This document shows positions 12,247-24,700 of a stretch of DNA of 64,000 bases, in pieces. Location: assembly GCA_027922465.2 (NCBI GenBank), contig BQMF02000335.1, positions 186,001 to 250,000 on the forward strand, written 5' to 3'. The notes under the pieces were generated by a model, which made no database searches, was not told where the DNA came from, and worked only from the letters and a program-made list of their open reading frames with translations. The stretch is from Turritopsis dohrnii (Eukaryota; Cnidaria; Hydrozoa; Anthoathecata; Oceaniidae). Position numbers and translations under genes: made by a program. Numbering within the stretch: the first letter of the stretch is position 1; each line of letters starts with the position of its first letter.

Positions 12247-12936
12247 TTAAATTGAAAAAAATAAAAGTTGTTCGTGATTTACGTAGGTGCATTCGATGTG
12301 GTTCTGTGTGGGTGACGTGAATGAGGCTATTGTGCCGTGGGTGGTGCTGGTGTTCCGAGTGATCTGCGGCGTGGTAAACGTGGACGAGACTGTTGTAGTG
12401 TAGGTGGTGTTGGCGAAGGAAGTAGCGTACGGCGTGCTTGTGGTGGATGAGGATGTCGTGTTGTTGTTGCTGCGGGTGTGGGGAGTAAAAATCGGCGGGT
12501 TTGGTGTTGTTGCGTTTGTGGTGGACGAAGGCTGTAGTGATGTGGTTGGCGTGGGTGTGCGTAGTGGGGTTCTGCGTACTTGTGGTGGTTGCCATGGGTG
12601 GGATGTGGGCGGTGTGGGTGTAGGAAGTAGAAATCGACGTGGTTTGGCGGACGGTGTAGGTAGTAGATGGTTTACGGACGGTGTGTAGGCAATTGGATGT
12701 TTTCTTTGATGTTGATGTGTTTCTGGTTGTGGCGATGCGGTGCATGCATTTGTATTTTCCCTGCTAACTGTCAGGGTGTTGTGCTGTTTGAGGCGGATGT
12801 CCATGCTTTCAAATTTGTTGGGTGAATGTATCGGCGTGAGGAGTGGCGTTGGTGTGGGGTCTATATCTACTTTCGTTTTTGTAAATGTAAGGTGAATATC
12901 GGTGGATGAAGCTATCTGCATACTTGAGTTATCCAT
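12247..12936 (-). CDS. Threonine/proline-rich ORF upstream of the Penelope-like RT
   Basis: An open frame of 229 codons starting 'MDNSSMQIASSTDIHLTF'. It is extremely rich in T, P, S, N and H, with no hydrophobic core and no recognisable domain. A second frame on the same strand is also open for 172 codons, which is expected where the coding strand is almost free of G. It lies in the same orientation as the RT and shares its A/C-rich strand, so it probably belongs to the same element, perhaps as an accessory or RNA-binding protein. It could instead be a chance frame in a low-complexity untranslated region. Confidence 0.35.
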   Translation of the reverse strand: MDNSSMQIASSTDIHLTFTKTKVDIDPTPTPLLTPIHSPNKFESMDIRLKQHNTLTVSRENTNACTASPQPETHQHQRKHPIAYTPSVNHLLPTPSAKPRRFLLPTPTPPTSHPWQPPQVRRTPLRTPTPTTSLQPSSTTNATTPNPPIFTPHTRSNNNTTSSSTTSTPYATSFANTTYTTTVSSTFTTPQITRNTSTTHGTIASFTSPTQNHIECTYVNHEQLLFFSI

Positions 12937-13031
12937 ATTTATTTATATGTGAGAAAGAATGTTATTTAATGTTTTGTGTTGCAATATATTCATTAAATTT
13001 CGTTGAAGTCATCGTCGTTTTATTGTGCCGT

Positions 13032-13439
13032 TTATGTAGGTGCTTGTTCCGTTGTTAATGTCATGGTAGTACCATAGTGCGTTTTTTGTGGAGAGGTTAT
13101 TGCATATCCATTTGATTTGGTGATATCGTTAGTTGATTTTTTCTTTTTTTTGTATGCGTAGGAACTATATAAGTGCTGTATTATTAAGGAGGGTGCACGT
13201 CCATTGCTGTATGTGAAAAGTATTAGTTTGAATGTGTTTTTGTCCGATATTGGTGTGTCCCAGAAGATCATTTGTATGTGTAGGGGTCAAGTGTGAAATG
13301 GGAAGAAAACGTCACCGTCGAGTTTCTCAAAAATTTCTTGACGTGAACGGAGAAAGGTGTTTGAGTTAGTGTTGTATCGTTTGGATGCTTCCTTCAGGGT
13401 TGTGTGTTCGTTGCTGTTTTCATATGTTTTGTATGACAT
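13032..13439 (-). pseudogene. Leading ORF of the Penelope-like element, one internal stop
   Basis: From the ATG at 13439 the frame runs 'MSYKTYENSNEHTTLKEASK' and continues through 'RSRQEIFEKLDGDVFFPFHT' to a TGA near 13286. It then stays open in the same frame ('MIFWDTPISDKNTFKLILF' onward, with a lysine run) to 13032. The single stop suggests a recently broken gene of about 135 codons. No family recognised. Same strand and base composition as the RT downstream, hence assigned to the same element by inference. Confidence 0.45.
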
Positions 13440-13649
13440 CTAAATGATATTCGAATATATTATTTTACTTTTTAAAGTGTGCTTTCTAGTGATACATTAA
13501 GTGTCGCTTTATTGACTGTATAGCTATGCCTACAAAACCTTTTCTTTGTTATTAAGGTACATGAGATGCTTTATGAATGTTAACATCAAAACTTTAGGTG
13601 CGTCATTTGGGGTATTTTTATGTTTGATGATCGTTGAATTTGTTTTCTC

Positions 13650-13720
13650 GTTTATGCAAAACTCTCTCATAATCTAGAAACAATTAAATGTTTGCTATTT
13701 GATGAACCAAATCGTTGAGT
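13650..13720. repeat. Right copy of the direct repeat flanking the Penelope-like element
   Basis: Counterpart of 10719-10786. It leads into diverged repeats of about 150 bp at roughly 13720, 13905 and 14060, each with 'ttttcttcaataac'-type and 'gaaaagagctttc'-type blocks. Confidence 0.7.
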
Positions 13721-13805
13721 TTTTCTTCAATATCTTTTCGAAGAACAAATATTTTGGCAAACATTTTGAATTAATGGATAGGGCATGAAAAGCTCTTTCT
13801 TGTGA

Positions 13806-14848
13806 TACAGTGTGTCTCAGAATGTTTTATCCACAAACTTCCAATGCGTTATTTTCAAAAAGTATTTGTCAAATTTTTTATCTTTAACAAATTAATGATC
13901 TGAAACCATGATATTTTCCTCAATAACTTTTGGAAGAATTATCATTTTGCTTCAAATTTTATATTTTGCGAAAGAACTTGAAAAGAGCTTTCATATGGTA
14001 CATAAATCGCAGAAATTTGACAAATTGATCTTTAAGAAATTAATGATCCAAACCTGTGTGTTTTTCTTCAATAACATTCCGAAGAATAATCATCTTCTTG
14101 AAAATTTTACATCAATAGAAAGTAATGAAAAAGTGCTTTCTTGTGTGATGTAAATTTCGCAATACGTTGACTATTATCTGTTGAGCAATAATAGACACTA
14201 AAGCTTGGTTCACATGGATCATAAAGTTATGAAAAACTAGTTGAATAACTTTACGATAGATATTTGAGTAGAATTTTCGTAAGTACCTGTTGACATTCAC
14301 ACTGAAAACTTCAAGATGTAAATTTATGAAAGCAACTATCTGTGAAATGGAGGATGTCACTTTGGGAAAGCTTCTTCTTGTTCATTTGAAAAACGAGGGT
14401 GCTACGGACACTATTATCATCCACTATTCCCACGCATTTTTATCTCTTTCCCTATGAGAAGGGTCTGACTTCATAAAGCCTGACCTTTTTGGCTAGCTTT
14501 TATCCTTCAGGCATTATTACGATTTCTCCTTTTTGGCCTTTTATTTCGACTGCCATCTTGAAAATAAAACTCGCCAAAAACACATCTTTCCTTCAGAAAT
14601 TGACAAAAACTCACTTTGCGTACAAAAGTTATTCTAGAATAAAATATAAAATGAAAACTTTTTGATTGCAAAAGTTGTTCTAAATTTGTTCTAAAATCAC
14701 TTTTCATAAATTTATTCGATACCTGCTGACGTTCACACGGGAATAAATTTACGAAATTTCATTATGCGCAATACGATTAGAACAGCTTTATGACTCGTGT
14801 GAACCACGCTTAAAAGTTTGCGGATAAGTCTTTCTGAGACACCCTGTA
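13806..14848. mobile_element. Mariner-like non-autonomous element (TA ends) hosting a second element
   Basis: The left end 'tacagtgtgtctcagaa' at 13806 and the right end 'ttctgagacaccctgta' finishing at 14848 are inverted, with TA at both extremities. The arms extend about 35 bp. The 14202-14810 Harbinger-like element lies inside, next to the right arm, so it inserted later. Confidence 0.7.
14202..14810. mobile_element. Harbinger-type MITE with TAA target duplication
   Basis: Ends 'agcttggttcaca' and 'tgtgaaccacgct' are inverted, with wider similarity through '(ga)tcataaag'. TAA is present on each side (14199-14201 and 14811-14813), the 3-bp TWA duplication typical of PIF/Harbinger. No coding capacity. 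The same right end occurs at 51711-51724 beside a Harbinger transposase fragment. Confidence 0.8.
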
Positions 14849-14954
14849 CTTTCCTCTTAATTATCTCTAAACCCTTGACAATATAAATTGACATGTACAG
14901 TGTGTCCCAGAGAATTTCGGTCTGAGATTTTTACAGCTCATAACTTTTCACACA

Positions 14955-15583
14955 TACAGTGTGTTTCGTAGTGTTGGAAATGGAAATTTTGAAGCTGTTT
15001 TTTTTAATGAATATACCGAATTTCAAAACAATTTTTACACCGTTGGAAAGCCATTTTGAAGTTCTTTCGGATAGTATGTTTTTGTGAAAAATGAAAAAGT
15101 GGGTTTTGAAAAAATAAGGAAAATGTCTTGGAAAAATGTAATTAAATTTTTAATGGTCGATTAAGATGTGAATGAAAAGAAAAGATTTTTTGAAACAATG
15201 ACAGCAATTTGGAAAACAATAAACAAATTTAAGCTGTGTGTTCACGAAAAACGTTAAACTTTTATGTTTTAAAATATCAATTTGGGGATCTCAGCGCAAA
15301 CATAAAATTAATAAAAAATTTGAATGGATTTAGTGTTTTGAAACAATAAGCACGATGTAATTAAACTACGTGTTAATCGACCATTAAAAATTTAATTACA
15401 TTTTTCGATGACATTTTCCTTATTTTTTCAAAACCCACTTTTTCATTTTTCACAAAAATATACTAGCCGAAAGAGCTTGAAAATGGCTCTCCATTGATGT
15501 AAAAATTATTTTGAAATTCGGTATATTCAGTTAAAAAAAACAACTTTAAAATTTCCATTTCCAACATTACGAAACACACTGTA
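14955..15583. mobile_element. Fold-back element with ~215-bp inverted arms and TA ends
   Basis: The arms 14955-15170 and 15370-15583 are inverted copies beginning 'tacagtgtgtttcgta' and ending with its near complement. Landmarks on both arms are 'ttggaaatggaaattt', 'aaaacccactttttcat' (one orientation) and 'ttaatcgaccattaaaa'. The arms differ by scattered substitutions. A related single end 'tacagtgtgtcccag' lies at 14896. TA-flanked ends fit the Tc1/mariner group. Confidence 0.8.
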
Positions 15584-16128
15584 TATCAGATTTCAGCAAT
15601 TTTTACACCATTCGATGGGGATTTCTGGAAACAATTAAGGATTTTACCATGAAGAAATCCAATTATCTTTTAATGGTTAATTAACACATCTTTTAATAAC
15701 AGCTATAGGTCATTATCAAAAAAAATAACAAGTCAAGTGACTGTAAAACATAAGAGTCATTAAAAACAAAACTTTAAGCTGTCTCAACATGTCTCCCGTT
15801 TCTCTGGACACAGCGATTTGCTCTTGCTGGTCATAAAGAGTGGCAAATAAAATTTTGATTTTGTCTAAGATTATTTGCTGTGTCAACAATTTTACTTCTC
15901 AACTAGACTCTGGATATCAGTGGAGAAAAGTTTTTGTAGCAACTAAAGATTGCTCATATAATGTCAAAAACAAATTTGTAGACGCCCCCGTCTCACAATT
16001 TTTAACTTTGTGATGAGATATTAATTTTAGTGAGCTCAATAACACCAGGACATGTTCTTAATAAACAACGTGACAGTTTAAAGAAATCCTTTTTACAACA
16101 AAGGTGTTGGACTGAATTATTTAAAATA

Positions 16129-16240
16129 TACCTTAACGGGATTTATTTTTGCGTGGACTAATTTTTGCGAGCCACGGTTTGAGAGCGTTTTGCGTGGATT
16201 ATTTTTGGCGAGTTGGAGCTTCTCAAGGAAAATGTTTGTA
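16129..16240. mobile_element. Single end of an element with TA-type ends and subterminal motif repeats
   Basis: It starts 'taccttaacgggattt' and carries the motif 'atttttgcg(tgg/agcc)' several times within 110 bp. No inverted partner was found within the next few hundred bases, so the element is truncated or the partner has decayed. It resembles the complete element at 21009-21362 in design. Confidence 0.45.
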
Positions 16241-17682
16241 TTTATTTTTGCTAATGTGATCAAAGTGCAATGGGTGTATTTTAAAATATAGCTTAGAAAT
16301 AGCAGCGAAAATCACCGTTACCATTCCTGCTACATTGCAAAACCAATGGGTGATTTTTCTGTAAGAAATTATGTTTTACGATGCGTTTAATAACCTTTTA
16401 ATAACATGCTTTGTGCATTGGAAATTTCAATTTTTAAAACCTTTAAGTGAGAGTGAGAATGAAACTACTGAGTAATTTTATTCAAATATATTTATTTTTT
16501 TGTATATGTATATTTTGTAAATTTTTGTACATCTTATTGTATCATATTTTTTTTTCGGTTTTTTCTTATAAAATGTTTTACGTTGTGTTTCAATCTTTTT
16601 TTGTTATTTCATATTCTCTCATTCGTTAAAAGTAATTAAACAATATCTTGCATTGTTTCTAAATAATGATCCATTTTTGTTAAAGATCTAACGACTCTTT
16701 TTATTCCCTTCTGATATGTGTCATAAATGTGTGATAAATAAACCCCCGTCTTTATCTAAATCAAAAAAATATTGACAGCCATGAAAAATCACTACCAAGG
16801 GGTACTCAAGGGCCAATATCTGCCGAAATACTTATTGGTTCTGCTTGAAATTTGGCACAAGTCTTTGTCTAAAATATATCTACCTTCGGTGTAAAAATGA
16901 AAATTATACGACAAGTAGAAAAAAAGCTCGAATTTTTGTATCGCAAAAATAACCGCTAAAAATTGCGAATTTACTGCCAAAATTAGAACATTAATTAATT
17001 AAGTACTCATGATACTCTAAAACCTCCAAAATTAATTTTTATGATTCGAATTTTCTATCAAAAGTTACAGGCCTTTTTGTTTCAACTGCAGATTATTTTG
17101 AGACAGACTTTAGTTTTTGTTATTTATCGAGATTTCTCGTTGAAAAAGGGGTTAAAATTCACAAGATGGAATTCGGAGATAGATAACACAGAAATCAAAT
17201 AAATTTGAAATTTCTTTACAAAAATCCTCAGGTGATCTACCCGTTCAAAATTATCGATCTTCCCTAATGTTCTGCTTGAAGTATGGTTGAATGTCTCAAT
17301 AAACTGCTGATGGCATTCAATTAATTTAAAGTTGGATTGTAGAAAGCTCAAAGAAATCCTTACCAAAACACAAGCAGTAAATCAGAGGAGATTAATTTCA
17401 TTATCTAAGACATAGAACTTCAAACTTCATTGCGAATAAAAAACAGCGGCAGGAAATGTCACATTTGAAGATCATTTTAATTAATACTCTTGACTTCTCT
17501 AAGAAGAAAATACATGAATACTCCGATTTGCTATGGGGGTTGCAAGGAATTCTTTTCCAGATGGGATATAAAAAAAACTTCCATATGAAAACCCCAAGGC
17601 ATAACGAAATTTATTAGACATTTTATAATGTTATTGTAACCATGTGTAAAAAATAACTTTCTGTTTTTCCGGTGATCAAATT

Positions 17683-17686
<4 letters not shown>

Positions 17687-17725
<39 letters not shown>

Positions 17726-17760
17726 ATAATAATAAAATAACAATAATAAAATAACAGCAA
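17687..17760. repeat. Poly(A) run followed by AAT/AAC-rich microsatellite
   Basis: About 36 A residues then imperfect AAT repeats. The matching minus-strand frames encoding runs of phenylalanine are not genes. Confidence 0.85.
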
Positions 17761-18196
17761 TAAAAAAAACATAAGACAAGACAAAATAGAATTAACGAAA
17801 CACACGATGAGAGATGTGATGTACTTGTAGGTGAAAACACTTTGACTGAGACGTATTGGACACCATAACATTTTAGCGACAAAAAGTCAGCATCAACATC
17901 CAAACGAATAAAAAACATATAATCATTGGGCAAAATCTTCAAAACGTCCCTGCCACGAAAAGCATTCTTATTGAAATACTGTGTATATTTCTTCGTCGAG
18001 ATTTCAAAAAAATTGCCCATTGGGTAGTACACTAAATCGATATTAATTGAATTTCTTGATAATATATTTTTTTTAAAAAAAAAATCCGAAAATTGGGCCA
18101 ACCTAAATGAAAAAGAATTTTTCAAAAAATAATGCAAAAGTACGGATTATCTTGGGACTAAAACTTAAAACGTTTGATATTTTGGACATACCATCA

Positions 18197-18761
18197 TCAG
18201 TTTTGATATGATCCAGATTGCCAGGAATTCAACAAGTCACTGGACTTTCCGGCAATGTTCTTGTATGCGTCAGAATAGTCGACGCTAACTTCCGAATGGT
18301 TGATTTCATTAGTTTCAGAAGTGCTCGAATCTAATGTTGACATGTGTTCCATAGACGAGTTAAATATGCTGTTTTGTTGGTGTTGAGAAGTTGCTGATGA
18401 CGTCATAGAGGCGTATACCTGCTGGTTGCTATTCAACTGATGTAGTGAATTCAAGAGGGTATCATCTTGGGCATTGTTTAACTTCATTTCTAGCGGGCTA
18501 CCGGGTCGAGATATCTTCATCGCGTCTGAATTATCGAGGTAGCCGACTTTATTCGTTTCAATGGCATCGTTTATTGATGGTCTTCTTTCCCAATCGTTGC
18601 TATTTGAGTTATCAAATGGGGCAGTAGAGAAGTTGCCTAGAGTGTTAAGATTATCAAAGATTTGTTGTTGTTGCTGTTGCAATTGCTGTTGTTGTAATTG
18701 TTGCTGTTGTTGTAATTGTTGCTGTTGTTGTTGTTGTTGTTGTTGAAATTGCTGCTGCTGC

Positions 18762-18795
<34 letters not shown>

Positions 18796-21700
18796 GCTGT
18801 TGTAATTGTTGCTGTTGTTGTTGCTGCTGCTGTTGAGGCTGTGTTACATAATCTGATGTTACATCGATGGGACTAGATTGGGATTGCGGTGGCGTCTGGG
18901 TAAAAAGCTGAGGTTGCTGGTATATGCTAGCTGCAATACTACTTGAAGGATATAAAGCAGTTTCCGGCTGAAGAAAGACGGTCGATGTGGTTTGTTGGTT
19001 GGTTTGAGAAAATGTTTGCTCAGTTACAGCTGGATTTGATGATGAAAACGTCTCATTGGATGATGGGAAAGATTGATTTTGAACGACAGTAGCAGGATAA
19101 AGAGGCGGTTGCTGTTGAGGCGGACGCTGAAACATTTGATTAATCGCATGCAGCGGTTGTTGAACACCAACTTGATAAGTAGTTTTGTCTTGTTGTGGTG
19201 GTGCAGTAACTACAGGGCTTTGGAAAAGAACTTGTGTCGAAGGACTGTAGCCATCCGAAGACAGTTTCTGTGGAGTCACCATCAATGCTGAAGAATTCTG
19301 ATTTTGATTAAGAAATGCTGGTTTTGCTGCCGTATAGTTCGGCAAGTTACTGACATTGGTATTCTGTTGAAATATCAATCTTTCTGGTTGTTGCTGCTGC
19401 TGCAACGAGGACTGGTTGCTAGTATCAACAGGCGAGAGAACGTGTAGGTTTTGGTTACTGTACTGCGGAACTTGTTGGATTGAAGTTGTTTTGCTGACAC
19501 TGCCAAACATCGAAGGTTGTTGAACATGTTGTAGAGAAACTGGCACCTGCTGGACATGTGGAATTTGTTGCTGATAATGGTTTGTAGTTGTTGACGGAAG
19601 GTTCGTGTCGGACGTTACATAACTACACTGTTGCGTTGGATTCATTAAGTTCACGTTCTGTATTTTATAATGCATCGTGTTGTCTTGCACGTGTTTCACT
19701 TCTAACTGTTTTTTTAAGTTTTGCACATGTTCTGTTAGCAATTGGATCTGTTTTTGAAGGTTAGAAGCCTGCACAATGTTATTTCCATCAGAACCAGAAA
19801 TTTGCGAGAATGACTGCATAAGATTTTGAGGAAATATCTGTTGGTTGTGAGCGATTGTATGAGGAGTTGAGAGCGCACCATTCAAGACCTGTTGTGAATT
19901 CGTTCCATCTAGGTTGTACACATTCGTAATCGTTGGATAGGACGGCAACAGCAACGATGGTTTCACGTACCGGAAACTTGGCGAAAGTTGTTCTTCTTTA
20001 ACTTTATCAATTTCCATACCGGTGGCATTCACTATTATCGATGATGACACTGTTGGCAACGAGGTCGATGATGGCAGAACGTCCATTGGTAACCCTGTAC
20101 CTGATAGGTTGTTGGTAGAGTTATTTACTGTCTGCTCCGATACATTTACGAATACAGTTTCGGTTGGTTGTGGAGGTGTACTTCTTATTAATACCGGCTG
20201 GTTATTTCCCATGGTGTCTAAGAGATTATGTAGGGCTGGTCTAGACTCTTCGGTACTGATTTGAACAACTTGCGTCGCAATAGACGAAGCAGCAGTCGGA
20301 GGTTTCGGAAGTACGGAGACGAACGAAACTGGAGTCTGCATTGGTGACGGGACAGAAAAGGTACGTTGCTGCGGCAAAGATGAAAATGTAGAAGCAATTA
20401 TTTGTTGTGGCGAGTAATGGATCTTCTTTTGTGTGTTCACAGCCATACCTTGCATCATGAGCCCCTGGGGTAATACCGAGTCCGAATCCAGAGTTGTCAA
20501 AACTTTATTTATTTCTCTGTCTTTTGAAACATAAACAACATTCATAGCAGGTGAGGCCATGCATGTTGACGAAAGAGTTGGAGTGTTACATGTTGATGAT
20601 CGTTGCAGCAATGACTTTAAGTCAGATGATGAAATAATGGATGAGTTAGGTATGACATTTGCAATTGGTTTCATGTGTAAAGTGGCACTTCGGCTAAGTG
20701 GTGGTGTTGTAAACGCTTCAGGTTTACCATTCACAGAATTACCATTAAAGTTTGGAATGTTTTTACTTTCCCCACTAAAAATGCGATGCAATAAGCCTTT
20801 TATGTGAAGACAATTCTCACAATTAGCAACATTTTTATTGGCTGTGTAAGTGAACACAAACGTGTCGCTACTTCGAGGTTCCTTTTCTGGACCAGTCCGT
20901 ATTTCAACGTGCACAACAACATCTTCTGCTAATGTAGTTTCTTTGTAAGGAGGTATCTTAATCACACAACCATTCTGAAACATTTGGATATTATCACATA
21001 AATGTTATTACCTTAAGGGAAGAAATTTTCGCGGGAAAAAATTTTCGCGGAAGAAATTTTCGCGGAATTTAATTTCGCGATTTTTGTCCCTAACCGCGAA
21101 ATTAAATTCCGCGAAAATTCGATTTTAGTTTTATATGTTAAATAATAAAAGAAAAAACGATACAAAACGCAAAAAATGAGGCATTTTTTCTGTTAAGTAT
21201 TTGTTTGAAAATCGAAAACCGCGAAATTTAATTCCGCGAAACATGTTAAAATTGGTCAATCGCGAAATTAAATTCCGCGAAAATCGGCCATTTTTACCAT
21301 TTCAACCGCGAAATTAAATTCCGCGAAAATTTCTTCCCGCGAAAATTTCTTCCCTTAAGGTACTTCAAGGCAAAAACAACAAGGAAAAACATAGAGAAAA
21401 CAGCTCTCCTACTTATAATATTCACCTGGTTAGATTTAGTACGATCAACTTCAGCATAGCTCTCCCAAGTGCTACCTAAAAATAAGAAACTTCAATGTTG
21501 ATGAATTAAAGGGGCATTGGCCGGCTTAAAACAATAGAATTTGAGTTACTCTTGGTTATTTAAATCTGCCATGTGATTTGAGGATTAAAAAATTAGAATG
21601 ATCGAGACAACTTGTAAACATCATGCCGAAGAGGACGGAAGATTTTCATTGCTGTCAGAATTATTTTTTTCAATGTCTTGTCTATGGACGTAAATTAAAA

Positions 21701-24700
21701 TATGGTATTAAATATTGATACGAAGTTATCATGAATTTATTAAGGAATATTTCTGTGTTAGTTATTGAATGAAAGTATTTGTTATTTTAAAGATATACAC
21801 GGATTCGTGAGTGCCGGGTGAAATCTCTACATTCACATCTCTACATAGTTTATACAAAATAAGTTTAAATTTGCTATTGTATATAATTTGCATTATTGCT
21901 TTTGATTTTGTCCTACCTCCCAGATAATTTAGAGGAAGGCGGAGAGGTCGTTTGGATTGCTTTCTTGGGTAGCATTTTTTGTTGTTAGCTTGCTAGGTAT
22001 TCCTACCTGAAGATCATAAAGATTCTTGAAATTACTTTAATTTTGTGGCATGTTTTGTGGCCATGGTCCATTAGTTTTGATTTTGAGTTATTTCATGAGA
22101 ACTTATTTTGCTTATTTTGCTCTCTAGAAAACCAAAACAAAATGTAAAGGAAAATCCATTTGCTTTTTGGCAATCACAGAAAAATATATCCCAGTGAATA
22201 AGAACATTACTGGCATGAATTCAATTGCAAGCTGTACAATTTTTGAATCTACTTTGACATATTCGTACACTGTAGCTAGAATAAGTTTCAACATTTAACA
22301 CTGTATAAGGAAACAATTTGTTTTTAAATAGTTTTTCTCTCCTTAATTTTCATTACGCTTACTTTTTTTCTGTTTCCAAAATTTTAATAAAAACACAAAT
22401 CTTGATTTTGTCAGAATGACATATCCGTTATTTCTGCCTCCTGGAGTCACTTCTGTGGCTGATCAATTTTTCGTGTTTAAACATTAATTGCATCTGGATA
22501 ATCATTGGAAATAACTTTTGCTTTTTATTAAACATAAGAAATTGTATTTGTTTGTTTTTGTCATTTTTCGGCATTTGATTGCTTACTGGATATGACTTCA
22601 TGCATGATTTAGTTTATATACATCTGTCTTTTCGGTTCATTCACATGTATGATTTCTAATATGGCCATGGCGTCATGAAGAAAGAAGAACACTGATTCAA
22701 TCTGAGAAAAAAACATTTGGCAAATTGAACTGTTGTTGTTATCTTGTCTCTGCCCGTCCCCACTACGTTCTTATATAGGAAGGAACAGAATTAAAAAAGT
22801 ATCAAAAATCGAAGTTTAATGCTTGTGTAAAATATTATTTCTGTCTTCACATTGAATGATATGTCACAAGATACATGTGCCAGGTGTATTTCTATTGTTA
22901 AAAGCCATGTGTTTCTATTATTTTGTTATTTTATTTTCTCACTTCACAGTTCAGTAAACGATGTTCAAAGCGATCGCGATCTTCGCGCCATATTTGTTTT
23001 GATTTTGATTGTTTTGATCACGTGAGAATAATATTTACATTTAAGCCGGCCAATGCCCCTTTAAACACCATGGCATGGGTGGAAAAAAATATGAAACTTG
23101 CCATCATCTTCCTTGGAGAAAAAACGAACTTTAAAACCAGAAGCAAATTTTTTCCCTATAAATCCCATTTCTTCGCCACCTTCAGGAGAAGATTTGTTCA
23201 GACTTGTCCACCAGATTTCGGGATTACCAGATGGTGCAGCTAAATGCAAACACAAAGCAAGGTGGCCGGTGTAACAACAAAAACTAAACCGAATAAAAAT
23301 GAACTAGAACATATGAAGCAAACTTACTACACAAAAATGATCTTGAGTATGTGGTCAAAACAAATTCTCCATGGTTTTTCGTAGCAGGAATGTTTGCACG
23401 AAATGCCAATTTGGCTTCCTTCTTTTTACTCTTCCATGAAGTCGGTTCTATCCCACGTTTACGCAGTTCCTTATCAGCTTCCCAATTCCTTACACGTTTA
23501 ATACTTAACTGGTCAAATCTATGATATTGATAAAATTTGATAAATAAACGATTAAACTACCTCAATAATTTCACAAAACAGCATGGCTGGTAATAAAATA
23601 TAAATGAGCAATGATTTATAGCTATAGTTGTAAGAGCCATACACAGCAATCATGTCATCATTTTCATCTTCAGGGATCAAAGTCATTTCCACAGCTGGTA
23701 TATCGTTTTCAATCAACACTTCTTTGCATAGCGATTTGCTAGAACCAGGTCCTGTAGCAGTGTGCAGGTGTGGCTCATTATCACGTGTTACAACATAAAC
23801 AGTAATTATAGCCTTTCCAACATAATCGTGAATCTGCAATTAAGATAACTATATCATTTCAAGGGTGCTTTCATGCATTCTGGCGGGAAAATGGTGATCC
23901 TATAAATACCTTTACAGAAGGAAATCCTGTATCAGATATTCCATGGATAGGTCCTTTGCATCCTTCACTTTCATATCGAGCCCTGTATGTCTAAAAACAA
24001 AGATATCTAGATAATATTAATTGAAATGAAAATTTCAAAGATAATTATTGAAAATATGCATGATTAAAATGAAAATAGATGTAAAATGATAATCCTGTAT
24101 AACAACCCACTTCCATCAGAAAAACATTTTATCACATTCACATTTTCCTGACACTCCTTTTAACTTTAATTAGAGTAGATTAATCTCTTTTATATATGTT
24201 TTCTCCATTAAATAAACAAAAGAAAAAGAAAAAACAACAATAAAAAAATTATTTCGCAATAATTATTACCAATAATTCTTAAAACAACAATAACAATAAA
24301 GAAAATAAGGCATTACCGTTTCTGGTTCTTCTATAATTTCTATTCGGGGAACTTCAGATGTAAGCTTATCAATCAAATAATCACTGTTTTTTACATCCTC
24401 AGGGGTACCTGGCTGAGAAACTTCTACATCTTTTAACAAGTTTTGTAACTCTTTCTGTGGTGACACAGAATCATCAATACTTTGCTGGAATCTTCTGCAA
24501 GGAATACGGTAAGGATCGCCTGATTCAAATTTGACTGAGCCATTATTCATTACTTTACTTAAAGCAGTTCTAAATGATGAATGTGGTTCTATTTCACCGA
24601 TTGTTCGTCCATGCAGACTGCAGTCTTCAGTATCTGTATCCATGAAGTAACTATCCGAGGAATCTTCAATAAATGTATCGGGTACATCCGATGATTTCCC

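Larger units (their letters stand above)
15584..18196. other. Intergenic, AT-rich; NFAT5-like 3' UTR at its right end
   Basis: No gene is recognised. An element end with 'taccttaacgggattt' lies at 16129. A poly(A)/AAT run lies at 17687-17760. The minus strand downstream of the NFAT5-like stop codon (17.6-18.2 kb) should hold its 3' UTR; an AATAAA on the minus strand at 17615-17610 is a candidate poly(A) signal. Confidence 0.4.

Noticed and set aside
12404..12688. Plus-strand valine/glycine-rich frame
   Set aside because: It is the antisense of the A/C-rich Penelope-associated ORF, a product of the strand skew.
17531..18137. Minus-strand frames with runs of phenylalanine
   Set aside because: They are created by the poly(A)/AAT repeat at 17687-17760 and lie in the likely 3' UTR of the NFAT5-like gene.
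18561..18746. Plus-strand cysteine-rich frame
   Set aside because: It is the antisense of the CAG/CAA glutamine tract.
22923..23243. 106-codon plus-strand frame
   Set aside because: It overlaps exon 5 of the NFAT5-like gene in antisense and spans an element border.
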